Positions 9,888 to 19,336 of a stretch of 40,537 bases of DNA are shown piece by piece. The notes under the pieces were generated by a model. It had not been told where the DNA came from. It saw only the letters and a list, made by a program, of their open reading frames with translations, and did no database searches. The stretch is from Clostridiales bacterium (GTDB taxonomy: Bacteria; Bacillota; Clostridia; Lachnospirales; Lachnospiraceae): the NCBI GenBank assembly GCA_012519905.1, contig JAAYPG010000052.1, positions 1 through 40,537 on the forward strand, written 5' to 3'. Made by a program: the position numbers and the translations under genes. The first letter of the stretch is position 1. Each line of letters opens with the position of its first letter.

Positions 9888-12797
9888 TCATTTATCATCA
9901 AGTCCAAATTCTATGCGTTTCTTCTCTATCTCTTCATTAATTGTTCTTCCATAATCTAATAAGGTTTCTCGGGTATCCTCGTTCCTATTAATGGTCCTTC
10001 TAATAGCATTGGTTATGTGTCTTCCGGTAAAGTAACCTCCGGCAACCTCTTTTAGACCTACTGTCCAATCCCATTGTTCTTCTAGTACAGCAATTTGGCT
10101 ACTACTCCAAGACAAGCGCTTAAAGGCATCCTTATTAGCTGTTGCGTACCTAGCTGATGCTCCCAGGATACTTTCCATCTCTTGGCCAAAACGTACCTGA
10201 GTATCAGCACTAACCCACCATTTTAAGAACTCCCAAGATTTTTGTTTAATATCTTCCCTCTCCTGTTTAAACATCATGGAGCCAGTAACTGATGTATGAG
10301 CAGATCTATCAATTGTTCCATCTTCCTTCAGAGTGCCTGGAATTAATGTAAAGTCCCATAAACCTCTAATCTCAGGGGCAAATACAACCAATGTATTAAA
10401 TACATAGAAATCCTGAATACCTAAAGGCATCTCACCGGATCTAAATCTGTTCGGAAAATCATAAATCGTAGGCAACTTATACTGTGTAAACAGATGAGTA
10501 AATGAATCAAATGCCTTAATGCCGCTCTCCTCATCAATTAATGTATGGGTGCCCTCTTCATTGTATACTGAACCACCATTTTGATATAGCATAGCAAAGA
10601 AGGTGGACAGGTCAGGATTAGATACACCATTTATCAATCTATCAGTAGAAGGTATGGCAACCTGCATATTTTTTTGCTGTATTATAGGTAAAATATTAAT
10701 TAAGTCATCCCAGGTCTGCGGAATCTCTAAGCCAAGCTCCTCCATAATATCTGTACGATAGAACATAACATTAAAGTTCTGGGTCTCTGGTAGAGCATAA
10801 AGTCCACCTTCGAATTTGAATGACTCATATGAGCTTGGATAAAATTCTTCTAGAACCTTTTCATATCCATCAAACTGCGTTAAATCTTCTACCGCACTAC
10901 GTAATGCGTAATTGACAGGCTCTCCCTGTCCCGCTGACAAGACTACATCTGGTCCGGTCCCTGCTAGAACTGCATTAAGTAGAGTGGCTGGCTCAACCAG
11001 TTTCAGATTTACTTTTATATTTGTATTAGGTGTAAATGTATCATCTATCATTGTCTTTAAGACAGTACTTTGATCACGACCAGTTAATATCCACACATCG
11101 ATGGCTTCGTCCTTATCATATACATCGCCTAGGGCATTGTAATCAACCACAAAGGATGCAGCAAAGGATTTAATCTCATGAACAAACTTGTCTATTGCAC
11201 TTTCCTTAACTTCGTCCGGCTTTTCATTGATACCTGTTATAGTTATATAATCGACATCTAATGGAGCCTCACTGAATAAGAGAATAGAAGTTCCAAAAGC
11301 ACTTATATTTTCTTTAAATCTTGTAAATGCTACAGGTATCTTGTCTGGCTTATCAACAAACGTCTCCAGCTGTTCTGCCAAGGTAATTAAAGCCCCCAGC
11401 TGTTCCGCCTTTTGTCCTGTGATACTAACAACGTCATCAATAATTTTGAACAGTCTTTTGCTTTCTATATCCATGGCCTCTATTACTTCCGGATATACAT
11501 CTTGAATTCTATAATCCCTGTATCTATCCGGGTTAGTACCTGTAAGGACCAATATCTTTCTATAGATTTCATTTAATCTATAAACGGAGTCCTGCATATC
11601 ATTTAGAACTAATCCCAAATCACCCAAAGTTACTTCCATTCTTAAGGTGTGCTCACCCTTTGTTAGATAGAATTTATAGGGATTATTCTCTTCATCTGAT
11701 AGAGTAATTGACTCCCATTTATTATTATACTTAAATCCTAATTCCTTAACTTCTCTAAAAGGTATTTCTCCGTCAATATAAAGGGTTCTTGTAGATTTAA
11801 AACCTCTTTGATAATTTTGCCTACCCTTTATAGTTATATTGTAAAACCCATCCTCTGGCACATTAAATTCCCATTCAATCCACTGTCCTGGAATTCTCCA
11901 CGCATTACCCCCTATCATGTTTAGACGAATCTGGGATACGCTGTAAGGTACAGTATTGGAAGATGATCTATCATATAGTGCATATAGCGAAGGTGAAGAT
12001 CGTTGGGATGAATGCTCCCCTTGCACAAGCTCCTTATGATTTAACGCCAACTCCGAAACCTGCTGATCGGGTTTATCATTTAGATACTCTTCATAAGTAG
12101 GAGTTTCCTTAATAGCTTCTAATGTAATACTCTTAATCACTACGGGCTCATTAACTGCTTCTAATGCAATAGTATTCTTTCCTTCATTAAAATAAAAGTA
12201 ATATGGTTCTGTATAATAACCTAAATCATCTTTAAAGTAAGCTCTGATCCAATCTGGCTTATCTATCTGTGTAGGACGAATTTCGTTTCCTTGATTATCC
12301 TGCTTAACTTCATTTTTGTCGATCCATAACCTAGTGAAGCTTAGAGCCTCAGCTCCTATAAAGGGAAGATCATTATTAATGAGTAATTTTCTTTCTATAT
12401 CTACTCCTCTAGATTTTACCGCATAGTAGTCCATATACATCTGATACATTCCAGCTTGAGGAACCTCTACTTCCCATTCAATATATGACGAATCTGATGT
12501 ATAGACAACATCCGACACACCCTCAAACTCCGGGTAGCTCTCAACCTGATCTCCAGCCACAAAGGTGGACGCATGAATCTCAATATTATTTTCAGGGAAA
12601 GTCGAATCTGAATATTTCTCTAGATATTTTGCATATGTATTCTCACGACCAATACCTTCAATATCTTTATGTAAATCTGTTACTCCTTCATATTTCTCAC
12701 TATAGTCCTTAGTTTTACCCCTAGGTAAGAACACAATTATTAATATGATTACAAGTACTAGCAGTATTCCTATTATTATCTTCTTATTCTTTTTCAC
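9888..12797 (-). CDS. Membrane-anchored extracellular solute-binding protein with tandem carbohydrate-binding-like N-terminal domains
   Basis: 969 aa; N-terminal TM anchor IIIGILLVLVIILIIVFLP; two CBM-like units (SYIEWEVEVPQAGMYQMYMDYYAV... and QWIEWEFNVPEDGFYNITIKGRQNY...); C-terminal SBP (ALRSAVEDLTQFDGYEKVLEEFYP, FNVMFYRTDIMEELGLEIPQTWDDLINIL). Confidence 0.85.
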   Translation of the reverse strand: MKKNKKIIIGILLVLVIILIIVFLPRGKTKDYSEKYEGVTDLHKDIEGIGRENTYAKYLEKYSDSTFPENNIEIHASTFVAGDQVESYPEFEGVSDVVYTSDSSYIEWEVEVPQAGMYQMYMDYYAVKSRGVDIERKLLINNDLPFIGAEALSFTRLWIDKNEVKQDNQGNEIRPTQIDKPDWIRAYFKDDLGYYTEPYYFYFNEGKNTIALEAVNEPVVIKSITLEAIKETPTYEEYLNDKPDQQVSELALNHKELVQGEHSSQRSSPSLYALYDRSSSNTVPYSVSQIRLNMIGGNAWRIPGQWIEWEFNVPEDGFYNITIKGRQNYQRGFKSTRTLYIDGEIPFREVKELGFKYNNKWESITLSDEENNPYKFYLTKGEHTLRMEVTLGDLGLVLNDMQDSVYRLNEIYRKILVLTGTNPDRYRDYRIQDVYPEVIEAMDIESKRLFKIIDDVVSITGQKAEQLGALITLAEQLETFVDKPDKIPVAFTRFKENISAFGTSILLFSEAPLDVDYITITGINEKPDEVKESAIDKFVHEIKSFAASFVVDYNALGDVYDKDEAIDVWILTGRDQSTVLKTMIDDTFTPNTNIKVNLKLVEPATLLNAVLAGTGPDVVLSAGQGEPVNYALRSAVEDLTQFDGYEKVLEEFYPSSYESFKFEGGLYALPETQNFNVMFYRTDIMEELGLEIPQTWDDLINILPIIQQKNMQVAIPSTDRLINGVSNPDLSTFFAMLYQNGGSVYNEEGTHTLIDEESGIKAFDSFTHLFTQYKLPTIYDFPNRFRSGEMPLGIQDFYVFNTLVVFAPEIRGLWDFTLIPGTLKEDGTIDRSAHTSVTGSMMFKQEREDIKQKSWEFLKWWVSADTQVRFGQEMESILGASARYATANKDAFKRLSWSSSQIAVLEEQWDWTVGLKEVAGGYFTGRHITNAIRRTINRNEDTRETLLDYGRTINEEIEKKRIEFGLDDK

Positions 12798-12938
12798 TGT
12801 TACCTCTCCTATTGTTAGATATTAATTTGGATCTACTTAAATATTAGTCATTATACAAATGCTCAAGCACAATATTCATGCATATATTTCGACTGTCAAT
12901 AAACATTAACTATTGCTCGTTTGAACACTACCCTACAC

Positions 12939-12967
12939 ATTCTATCTAAATATATCAAATATGTCAA
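12939..12967 (-). promoter_or_regulatory. SigA-type promoter for the SBP/permease operon
   Basis: Reverse strand TTGACA (12962-12967), 17-nt spacer, TAGAAT (12939-12944). Confidence 0.6.
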
Positions 12968-13136
12968 TAGTTTTTATTTTTTTCTTTATTTTTTTGTTCA
13001 TTTTGGTTAAATGAGTTAATAAGTCAATTTATCTTTAATTATTTTAATTGGTCGATAGTCATAATTATAACCTATATTAGTAGCTAAATGAAGTGCTTTT
13101 TTCATATATTGCTATAATCATCCGAATTATCTGCCC

Positions 13137-14195
13137 CTAAATTATTAACATAGCATCTCCAAAGCTAAAAAAGCGATATTCCTTTCTTACCGCTTCCTTA
13201 TATGCATTTAATATGTTTTCCCTACCTGCAAATGCAGACACAAGCATCATAAGTGTGGATTCTGGTAGGTGAAAATTAGTTATTAATCCGTCCATCACCT
13301 TAAAACGATAGCCCGGATAGATAAATATAGAGGTATCGCCACTTCCCGCTCTTAAATAACCATCATCATCAGATGAGGACTCAACTGTTCGACAACTTGT
13401 AGTTCCCACACATATAATTCTGCCACCATTTTTTTTAGCAGCATTTATTTTATTAGCTTCCTCCTGTAAAATCTGATAATATTCTGTATGCATATGATGT
13501 TCTAACACATTTTCCACCTTAACAGGTCGAAAAGTACCCAATCCCACATGAAGTGTCACATATGCAATATTTACACCTATGGCTTTTATCTCTTCCATAA
13601 GCTTCTCTGTAAAATGAAGTCCTGCCGTTGGTGCTGCTGCAGAACCATCATATTTTGCATATACTGTCTGGTATCGGGTCTTATCTGATAATTTATGGGT
13701 TATATAGGGAGGCAGGGGCATATCTCCTAATTGGTCTAGAATTTCTTCAAATATACCCTTATAAAAAAACCGGATAAGTCTATTACCATCATCTACAACA
13801 TCCAGTATTTCGCCTATAAGCAGCCCATTTCCAAATGCGATTCTAGTTCCTGGTTTAGCCTTTCTTCCCGGTTTCACTAAAGTCTCCCATATGTCATTTT
13901 CTTTTCTTTTTAATAAAAGCAGTTCAATACGTGCGCCTCGACGGCCCTCATTAGTTTTAGACTTGTCTTCTGTAGCTAGCTTTTCACCGATTAGGCGTGC
14001 GGGAATAACCCTAGTGTTATTTAACACTAGGCAGTCTCCTTCCCTTAAAAAGCTCTTGATGTCATTAAATACTTTATGCTCATATTCCCCTGTGTTCTTG
14101 TTTAATACTAAAAGTCTTGAGCTTGATCGATCCTCTAGGGGGTCCTGAGCTATAAGCCTTTCTGGTAGGTCGTAATAAAAATCTTCTGTTCTCAT
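13137..14195 (-). CDS. queA: S-adenosylmethionine:tRNA ribosyltransferase-isomerase
   Basis: [31 protein letters not shown] and [47 protein letters not shown]. Confidence 0.97.
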   Translation of the reverse strand: MRTEDFYYDLPERLIAQDPLEDRSSSRLLVLNKNTGEYEHKVFNDIKSFLREGDCLVLNNTRVIPARLIGEKLATEDKSKTNEGRRGARIELLLLKRKENDIWETLVKPGRKAKPGTRIAFGNGLLIGEILDVVDDGNRLIRFFYKGIFEEILDQLGDMPLPPYITHKLSDKTRYQTVYAKYDGSAAAPTAGLHFTEKLMEEIKAIGVNIAYVTLHVGLGTFRPVKVENVLEHHMHTEYYQILQEEANKINAAKKNGGRIICVGTTSCRTVESSSDDDGYLRAGSGDTSIFIYPGYRFKVMDGLITNFHLPESTLMMLVSAFAGRENILNAYKEAVRKEYRFFSFGDAMLII

Positions 14196-14220
14196 CTATA
14201 GTCCTCTTATCTCATATTTG

Positions 14221-14373
14221 TTAAAATAGAAGTTCTGATTTTTTCTTTAATAGTTTTGCACCATTTACTATAAGAAATGTACCTGCTGCCAAGCCAGATA
14301 AAATAAAAACAATGCCTAGTACCAAATTCCATACTCCTACAGATTTCATAGTGTTGTAGATTTTCTCCATCAT
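14221..14373 (-). CDS. Small hydrophobic protein of unknown function (~50 aa)
   Basis: MMEKIYNTMKSVGVWNLVLGIVFILSGLAAGTFLIVNGAKLLKKKSELLF; RBS AGGAGGTAAC directly upstream of ATG at 14373. Confidence 0.6.
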   Translation of the reverse strand: MMEKIYNTMKSVGVWNLVLGIVFILSGLAAGTFLIVNGAKLLKKKSELLF

Positions 14374-14377
14374 GATG

Positions 14378-15079
14378 TTACCTCCTAATCTTATGGTTTT
14401 TTGGTCCATATTGCTGATAATATGCATCTATTGAATTCTTTAATTGATCATCTATTATAAGCTTACCTTTATAGGGCTTATTATATAGATGCTCCACTAC
14501 CTCATCCATGGTTACAATTGCAGTTGTTAAAAATCCATAAGTGTCCTCCATCTCCTTAAGAGCACTTTTATCCCCTAGGCCTCTTTCCATTCTATCAACA
14601 GAAACAACCAGCCCCAATACATCCACTTGGCCTTGGGGAGCCTGGGCCTTTATTATAGGCATGGTTTCCTGAATAGAGGTACCTGCTGTTGTAACATCCT
14701 CAATAATAATAATCCTATCTCCAGCATTAATTGGTGAGCCCAGCAAGATACCCTTATCACCATGATCCTTGATTTCTTTTCGATTCGAGCAATATTTTAT
14801 GTCTTTATCGAATAACTCAGATATGGCCATCGACGTAGCGACCCCTAAAGGAATTCCCTTATACGCCGGTCCGAATAGTATATCAAAATCTAGTCCAAAC
14901 CTCTCATTTATAGCCCTAGCATAATACTCACCTAATTTGCGTAGCTGTGAGCCTGTTCTATAAAATCCCGTGTTGATAAAAAACGGCGTCTTTCTTCCAC
15001 TCTTTGTTACAAAATCACCGAACTTGAGTACACCACAATCAACCATAAACTCAATAAATTCCTTCTTATATTGATCCAT
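14378..15079 (-). CDS. pyrE: Orotate phosphoribosyltransferase
   Basis: KSGRKTPFFINTGFYRTG, FDILFGPAYKGIPLG, IIIIEDVTTAGTSI (PRPP motif). Confidence 0.96.
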   Translation of the reverse strand: MDQYKKEFIEFMVDCGVLKFGDFVTKSGRKTPFFINTGFYRTGSQLRKLGEYYARAINERFGLDFDILFGPAYKGIPLGVATSMAISELFDKDIKYCSNRKEIKDHGDKGILLGSPINAGDRIIIIEDVTTAGTSIQETMPIIKAQAPQGQVDVLGLVVSVDRMERGLGDKSALKEMEDTYGFLTTAIVTMDEVVEHLYNKPYKGKLIIDDQLKNSIDAYYQQYGPKNHKIRR

Positions 15080-15080
15080 T

Positions 15081-15998
15081 TTATCCTCCCGATACACAAC
15101 CTATTAAGTCATTTATATCACTAATATTATTCCTTAACATATAAGCTTCTATTCCATCAATTACTTCCTCAGTTGCCCTTGGATTGATAAAATTAGCAGT
15201 ACCTACAGCAACCATTGTTGCCCCGGCCATAATTAACTCTAGGGCATCCTCACCATCCATGACGCCCCCCATCCCTATGATGGGAATAGTTACTGCATTG
15301 GCAGCCTGATAAATCATACGAACTGCTATAGGCTTTATGGCTGGACCTGATAACCCACCTACTTTATTTGCCAGTAGAAAAGTCCTTCTCTCTATATCAA
15401 TCTTCATACCTGTTAGGGTATTTATCAAAGAGATAGCATCTGCTCCTCCTGCTTCTGCCGCCTTGGCAGTTTCAGCTATATCAGTAACATTGGGACTTAG
15501 TTTAATTATAATAGGCTTCTTAGCGTACTTCTTCACCTGAGAGGTGATTGCCTCTACGCGTCTAGGGTCTTGCCCAAAGGCAATTCCCCCCTCCTTAACA
15601 TTGGGACAGGATATATTGATCTCCAGCATATCCACATCACAAGCAGAAAGCCTCTCGGTCACCTCACAATATTCCTCTTCAGTCTTACCTACCACATTCA
15701 CGATTATCCTAGTGTCAAAGGATTTTAAAAAGGGCAGGTCCCTCTTGATAAATACATCCACACCTGGGTTTTGAAGACCGATGGCATTGAGCATCCCACC
15801 ATATGTCTCGGCTACCCGTGGTGTTGGATTTCCTGGCCAAGGCACAAGAGATACCCCTTTAGTTGTCACTGCTCCCAATCTGTTCAAGTCTACATAATCG
15901 CTGTACTCCATTCCTGAACCAAAAGTACCTGAGGCAGTAGTGATTGGGTTCTTAAAACTTACACCAGCTATATTAACTTTCATATTCATATCATTCAT
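15081..15998 (-). CDS. pyrD: Dihydroorotate dehydrogenase, catalytic subunit (class 1B)
   Basis: NPITTASGTFGSGMEYSDYVDLNRLGAVTTKGV, LEINISCPNVKEGG, ADAISLINTLTGMKID, IPIIGMGGV. Confidence 0.97.
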   Translation of the reverse strand: MNDMNMKVNIAGVSFKNPITTASGTFGSGMEYSDYVDLNRLGAVTTKGVSLVPWPGNPTPRVAETYGGMLNAIGLQNPGVDVFIKRDLPFLKSFDTRIIVNVVGKTEEEYCEVTERLSACDVDMLEINISCPNVKEGGIAFGQDPRRVEAITSQVKKYAKKPIIIKLSPNVTDIAETAKAAEAGGADAISLINTLTGMKIDIERRTFLLANKVGGLSGPAIKPIAVRMIYQAANAVTIPIIGMGGVMDGEDALELIMAGATMVAVGTANFINPRATEEVIDGIEAYMLRNNISDINDLIGCVSGG

Positions 15999-16762
15999 AA
16001 CACTATCTCATCCGCATAAAATACAGGGCCTTCCTTACATATTCTTTTGTTGTGTACATTTGTATGATGATCCACTTCTGTGGACTGGCATACGCAGGCC
16101 AGACAAGCACCGATACCGCAAGCCATTCTCTCCTCCAGGGATAGTTGAGCCTTTATATGATTTACCTCAGCATATTCCTTTACCCCTTTAAGCATGGGGG
16201 TGGGTCCACAGGCATATATGATATCAGCTGTAAGGTTATTGGCCTTTATTGCATCTATTACATTTCCCTTAGTTCCTATACTTCCATCTTCCGTAGATAT
16301 ATATACATTACCATATTTCTTGAAATCATTTTCCAAAAATGTCAAATCTCTATATCCGAGGACTATATCCTTCTCACAACTTAACTGCTTTGCCAGCTCA
16401 AGAAGCGGGGGTATTCCTATTCCTCCCCCAATTAACAGTGCTTTACTTCCTTCTAGAGTAAACCCTCTCCCCAAAGGGCCTATACAATCAATTAAATCAC
16501 CGGTCTTTAGCCTTGAAAATTCCTCCGTCCCCTTGCCCAGAACACGGTAGACTAGACGGATGCTGCTCTTATCTCTATCTATCTCACATATGCTTATTGG
16601 TCTGGGTAAAAGTCTGCCTCCATCATTGCAATACAAGGAAACGAACTGACCAGGCCTGGCATCAGCTACCATATCATCCGCTTCAAGCCAAAGATCATAG
16701 ACCCCTTCCTCCAGCATAAGATTTTTCAGTACTCTGATGCTTTTCTTTATCGCTATTGACAT
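15995..16762 (-). CDS. pyrK: Dihydroorotate dehydrogenase electron transfer subunit
   Basis: RPISICEIDRDKSSIRLVYRVLGKGTEEFS, Cys cluster MACGIGACLACVCQ, 4-nt overlap with pyrD. Confidence 0.95.
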   Translation of the reverse strand: MSIAIKKSIRVLKNLMLEEGVYDLWLEADDMVADARPGQFVSLYCNDGGRLLPRPISICEIDRDKSSIRLVYRVLGKGTEEFSRLKTGDLIDCIGPLGRGFTLEGSKALLIGGGIGIPPLLELAKQLSCEKDIVLGYRDLTFLENDFKKYGNVYISTEDGSIGTKGNVIDAIKANNLTADIIYACGPTPMLKGVKEYAEVNHIKAQLSLEERMACGIGACLACVCQSTEVDHHTNVHNKRICKEGPVFYADEIVL

Positions 16763-16809
16763 TGTATTCTCCTTCTATTTATATCCATGTACATCTTATC
16801 CATAAGCAA

Positions 16810-17214
16810 TCAGCCTTCAATAATCTTCACATGGACCCTTCTCTGCCTAGGGCCATCGAATTCAGTAAAATATATTCCCTGCCAGGTCCCCAGAAGCAAC
16901 CTGCCATCCTCTATGATTATAGTCTCTGAAAATCCCATCAGGCTGGCCTTTATATGGGCCGCAGAATTTCCTTCCATATGATGATAGCCATCATCAAATG
17001 GTATCACCTTATTAATTTCCATAAGAAAGTCTCTTACCACATCAGGATCAGCATTTTCATTAATGGTTACCGCAGCTGTGGTATGAGGAATAAATACATG
17101 GCAAATTCCATTCATTACTTTACTAGCTTTAATAGCCTCCCGAACCTGACCAGTTATATCAATCATAGCTGTTGTCTGTGGTGTCTTTATATTAAAACTA
17201 TATAGCTTACTCAC
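16810..17214 (-). CDS. yjbQ: YjbQ/UPF0047 family protein
   Basis: CHVFIPHTTAAVTINENADPDVVRDF, HMEGNSAAHIKASLMG, LGTWQGIYFTEFDGPRQRRVHV. Confidence 0.92.
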   Translation of the reverse strand: MSKLYSFNIKTPQTTAMIDITGQVREAIKASKVMNGICHVFIPHTTAAVTINENADPDVVRDFLMEINKVIPFDDGYHHMEGNSAAHIKASLMGFSETIIIEDGRLLLGTWQGIYFTEFDGPRQRRVHVKIIEG

Positions 17215-17300
17215 GATATATTATCCTTTCGTTGGTAATATTTTATAACTCATTTACCATTATAATCAAGCACAATTTAAATTACAAGTATGTTTAAAGC

Positions 17301-18260
17301 TTATCTATCCCTTACATTTTTCTTTGTCATCATTATCGCTGATAGTATCATAAACAATATTCCACTGCCCAGTAAAAGAGCAAATTGCATTAAGGGAGTA
17401 AACACTGTGTTTCCCAGCTTTAGTTCCATGCCTGTTACCTGGGCATACTCTGCTATCGCCTCCTTAGGAAGTCCTGCAAATGTGGTGTTTAATATCTCAT
17501 TGGTAAATTCCTTACGCATCCATGCACTTCCTTGTGTCATGGGCAGGAAGGCTAGAACTTTGACAACTATATCAGGCATAATACCAAAAGGAACATACAT
17601 GCCTGTTATAAAGCCGGACAGTGTATGTACAAATGTTGAAATACCACTGAAAGCATTCCTGGTTCGGGCTAAGCTTGTGGCAAAGAAAAGGAAGGCTGTG
17701 GTTGAAAATGAGTTTAAGAATATCAACCCTAGAGCCTTGACTGCCAAGGTCATAGACATAAGAGTTCCTCCTGTCAGTACAAGTATTATCTCTGATACAA
17801 CTAAAGTGATAATACTAAAAAGGCAACTAAGACATATAGCTGATATGATATAGCCAGATACTAACACAAAGCGGGAGATTGGCGCTACATAATAGCTTGC
17901 TAACTTACCTGTCTCTTCATCCCAGCTCATCATACTCAGCATTCCCATAGAAGAAGTTATTCCGTTTACTATAGTTATACCCGCTATTATCAAGGAAATC
18001 ACTAGGGTCCTAGCATTGACATCATCAAGGGCTGGGTTTCTGCTACCTGCCACCAAACTCTCAGCTGGTAGGACATTTTCATTCATAAGCTCATCCATAT
18101 GGCGTAAAACATTCTTGACTATATCGATATTCATTTCTCCAAGGAAAACCAGCATCAGGGTTATTATTATAAGCATGGACAAAAAGGTGTAGAATACATT
18201 TTCTTTGTCCTTCATATACACTAAAAGATTTCTCTTAATTATTGAAAATAAGGCTTTCAT
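17301..18260 (-). CDS. ABC-2 type transporter permease
   Basis: Hydrophobic ABC-2-like protein; ATG at 18260 (MKALFSIIKRNLLVYMKDKENVFYTF) preferred over upstream start that overlaps the ATPase. Confidence 0.85.
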   Translation of the reverse strand: MKALFSIIKRNLLVYMKDKENVFYTFLSMLIIITLMLVFLGEMNIDIVKNVLRHMDELMNENVLPAESLVAGSRNPALDDVNARTLVISLIIAGITIVNGITSSMGMLSMMSWDEETGKLASYYVAPISRFVLVSGYIISAICLSCLFSIITLVVSEIILVLTGGTLMSMTLAVKALGLIFLNSFSTTAFLFFATSLARTRNAFSGISTFVHTLSGFITGMYVPFGIMPDIVVKVLAFLPMTQGSAWMRKEFTNEILNTTFAGLPKEAIAEYAQVTGMELKLGNTVFTPLMQFALLLGSGILFMILSAIMMTKKNVRDR

Positions 18261-18270
18261 ATTCTCCCCC

Positions 18271-19191
18271 CTAGATCTTTTCCGATAGCGTCTTACCAGT
18301 AATGTTAAGGAAGGCGTCATCCATAGTTCCCTGTACCACCTCAAAGGATCTGATATAGGGTGAAAGTTCAGTTAGTATAGGTATAGCTGACATGGTGTCA
18401 GGAATGCTAATTGTTATATGATTAGTTTTCTCTTTATAGGTCATCTGATATTTATCAGCTATTTCCCCCACCTTATCATACCTGTCGGAAAACACACGAA
18501 TCCGATCCGAAGCATAGGCTTCCTTTAGCTTGGTTGGAGAGCCGTAGGCTATAATCTTCCCATCATCAATTACAGCTATACTCTGGGCCCTGGCAGCTTC
18601 CTCCATGTAATGGGTTGTCAGAAATATGGTCATCTTATGTTCCTTGCGAAGTCGCTCCACACTTCTCCAGACCATCTGTCTTGTTTGAAGGTCAAGACCT
18701 GTGGTAGGCTCATCTAGGAACAATATCTCCGGTTGATTCATAATTGCTCTGGCTATCTCACAGCGTCTTTTTTGCCCTCCAGAAAGTTTGCCATACTGCC
18801 TTTCAAGCAAGGCTCCTATATCAAGAGTATCACAGACGATATCAAGGTTCTTCTTAATAATATTAGCATCCTTCTCATATAAACATGCTCTACTAACTAG
18901 ATTCTGCCTTACATTTAACTTGGCATCCAGAGTATTATGCTGAAATACTACCCCAAGTTTATTTCTAATGGCATTATTATTTTTCCCAAGCTCGTATCCA
19001 CATATCTCTACTCTTCCGCTGTCAGGTGCATATAAGGTACAGAGCATATTAATAGTTGTTGATTTACCGGCTCCGTTCACGCCTAGATATCCAAATAATT
19101 CGCCCCTCTTTACAGTAAAGCTGATATCATCTACCGCCTTAACATCACCAAAGCTTTTGGAGATACTTTCTACCTTAATTATGTTGCTCAT
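18271..19191 (-). CDS. ABC transporter ATP-binding protein (DrrA/daunorubicin-resistance type)
   Basis: Walker A GVNGAGKSTTINML, signature LSGGQKRRCEIARAIM, Walker B ILFLDEPTTGLD; start MSNIIKVESISK at 19191. Confidence 0.93.
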   Translation of the reverse strand: MSNIIKVESISKSFGDVKAVDDISFTVKRGELFGYLGVNGAGKSTTINMLCTLYAPDSGRVEICGYELGKNNNAIRNKLGVVFQHNTLDAKLNVRQNLVSRACLYEKDANIIKKNLDIVCDTLDIGALLERQYGKLSGGQKRRCEIARAIMNQPEILFLDEPTTGLDLQTRQMVWRSVERLRKEHKMTIFLTTHYMEEAARAQSIAVIDDGKIIAYGSPTKLKEAYASDRIRVFSDRYDKVGEIADKYQMTYKEKTNHITISIPDTMSAIPILTELSPYIRSFEVVQGTMDDAFLNITGKTLSEKI

Positions 19192-19336
19192 AGTAACAGC
19201 TCCCCTTATTACCATTTTTTATCATCATATAAGAATCTAGAATAAAATGCAAATTCTTTTTTACTAATAGGTTATCTTAGGATATTTATCTGTTATAATA
19301 AGAAAATAGCAAGAAATAAATGAAAGGTAATATATT

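Noticed and set aside
12901-12935. Possible CcpA cre site (TTCAAACGAGCAATA on reverse strand)
   Set aside because: Only partial agreement with the remembered cre consensus; not strong enough to call.
15337-17205. Multiple forward ORFs of 67-118 aa across pyrD, pyrK and yjbQ
   Set aside because: All overlap strongly supported reverse-strand genes and show no family signatures or RBS.
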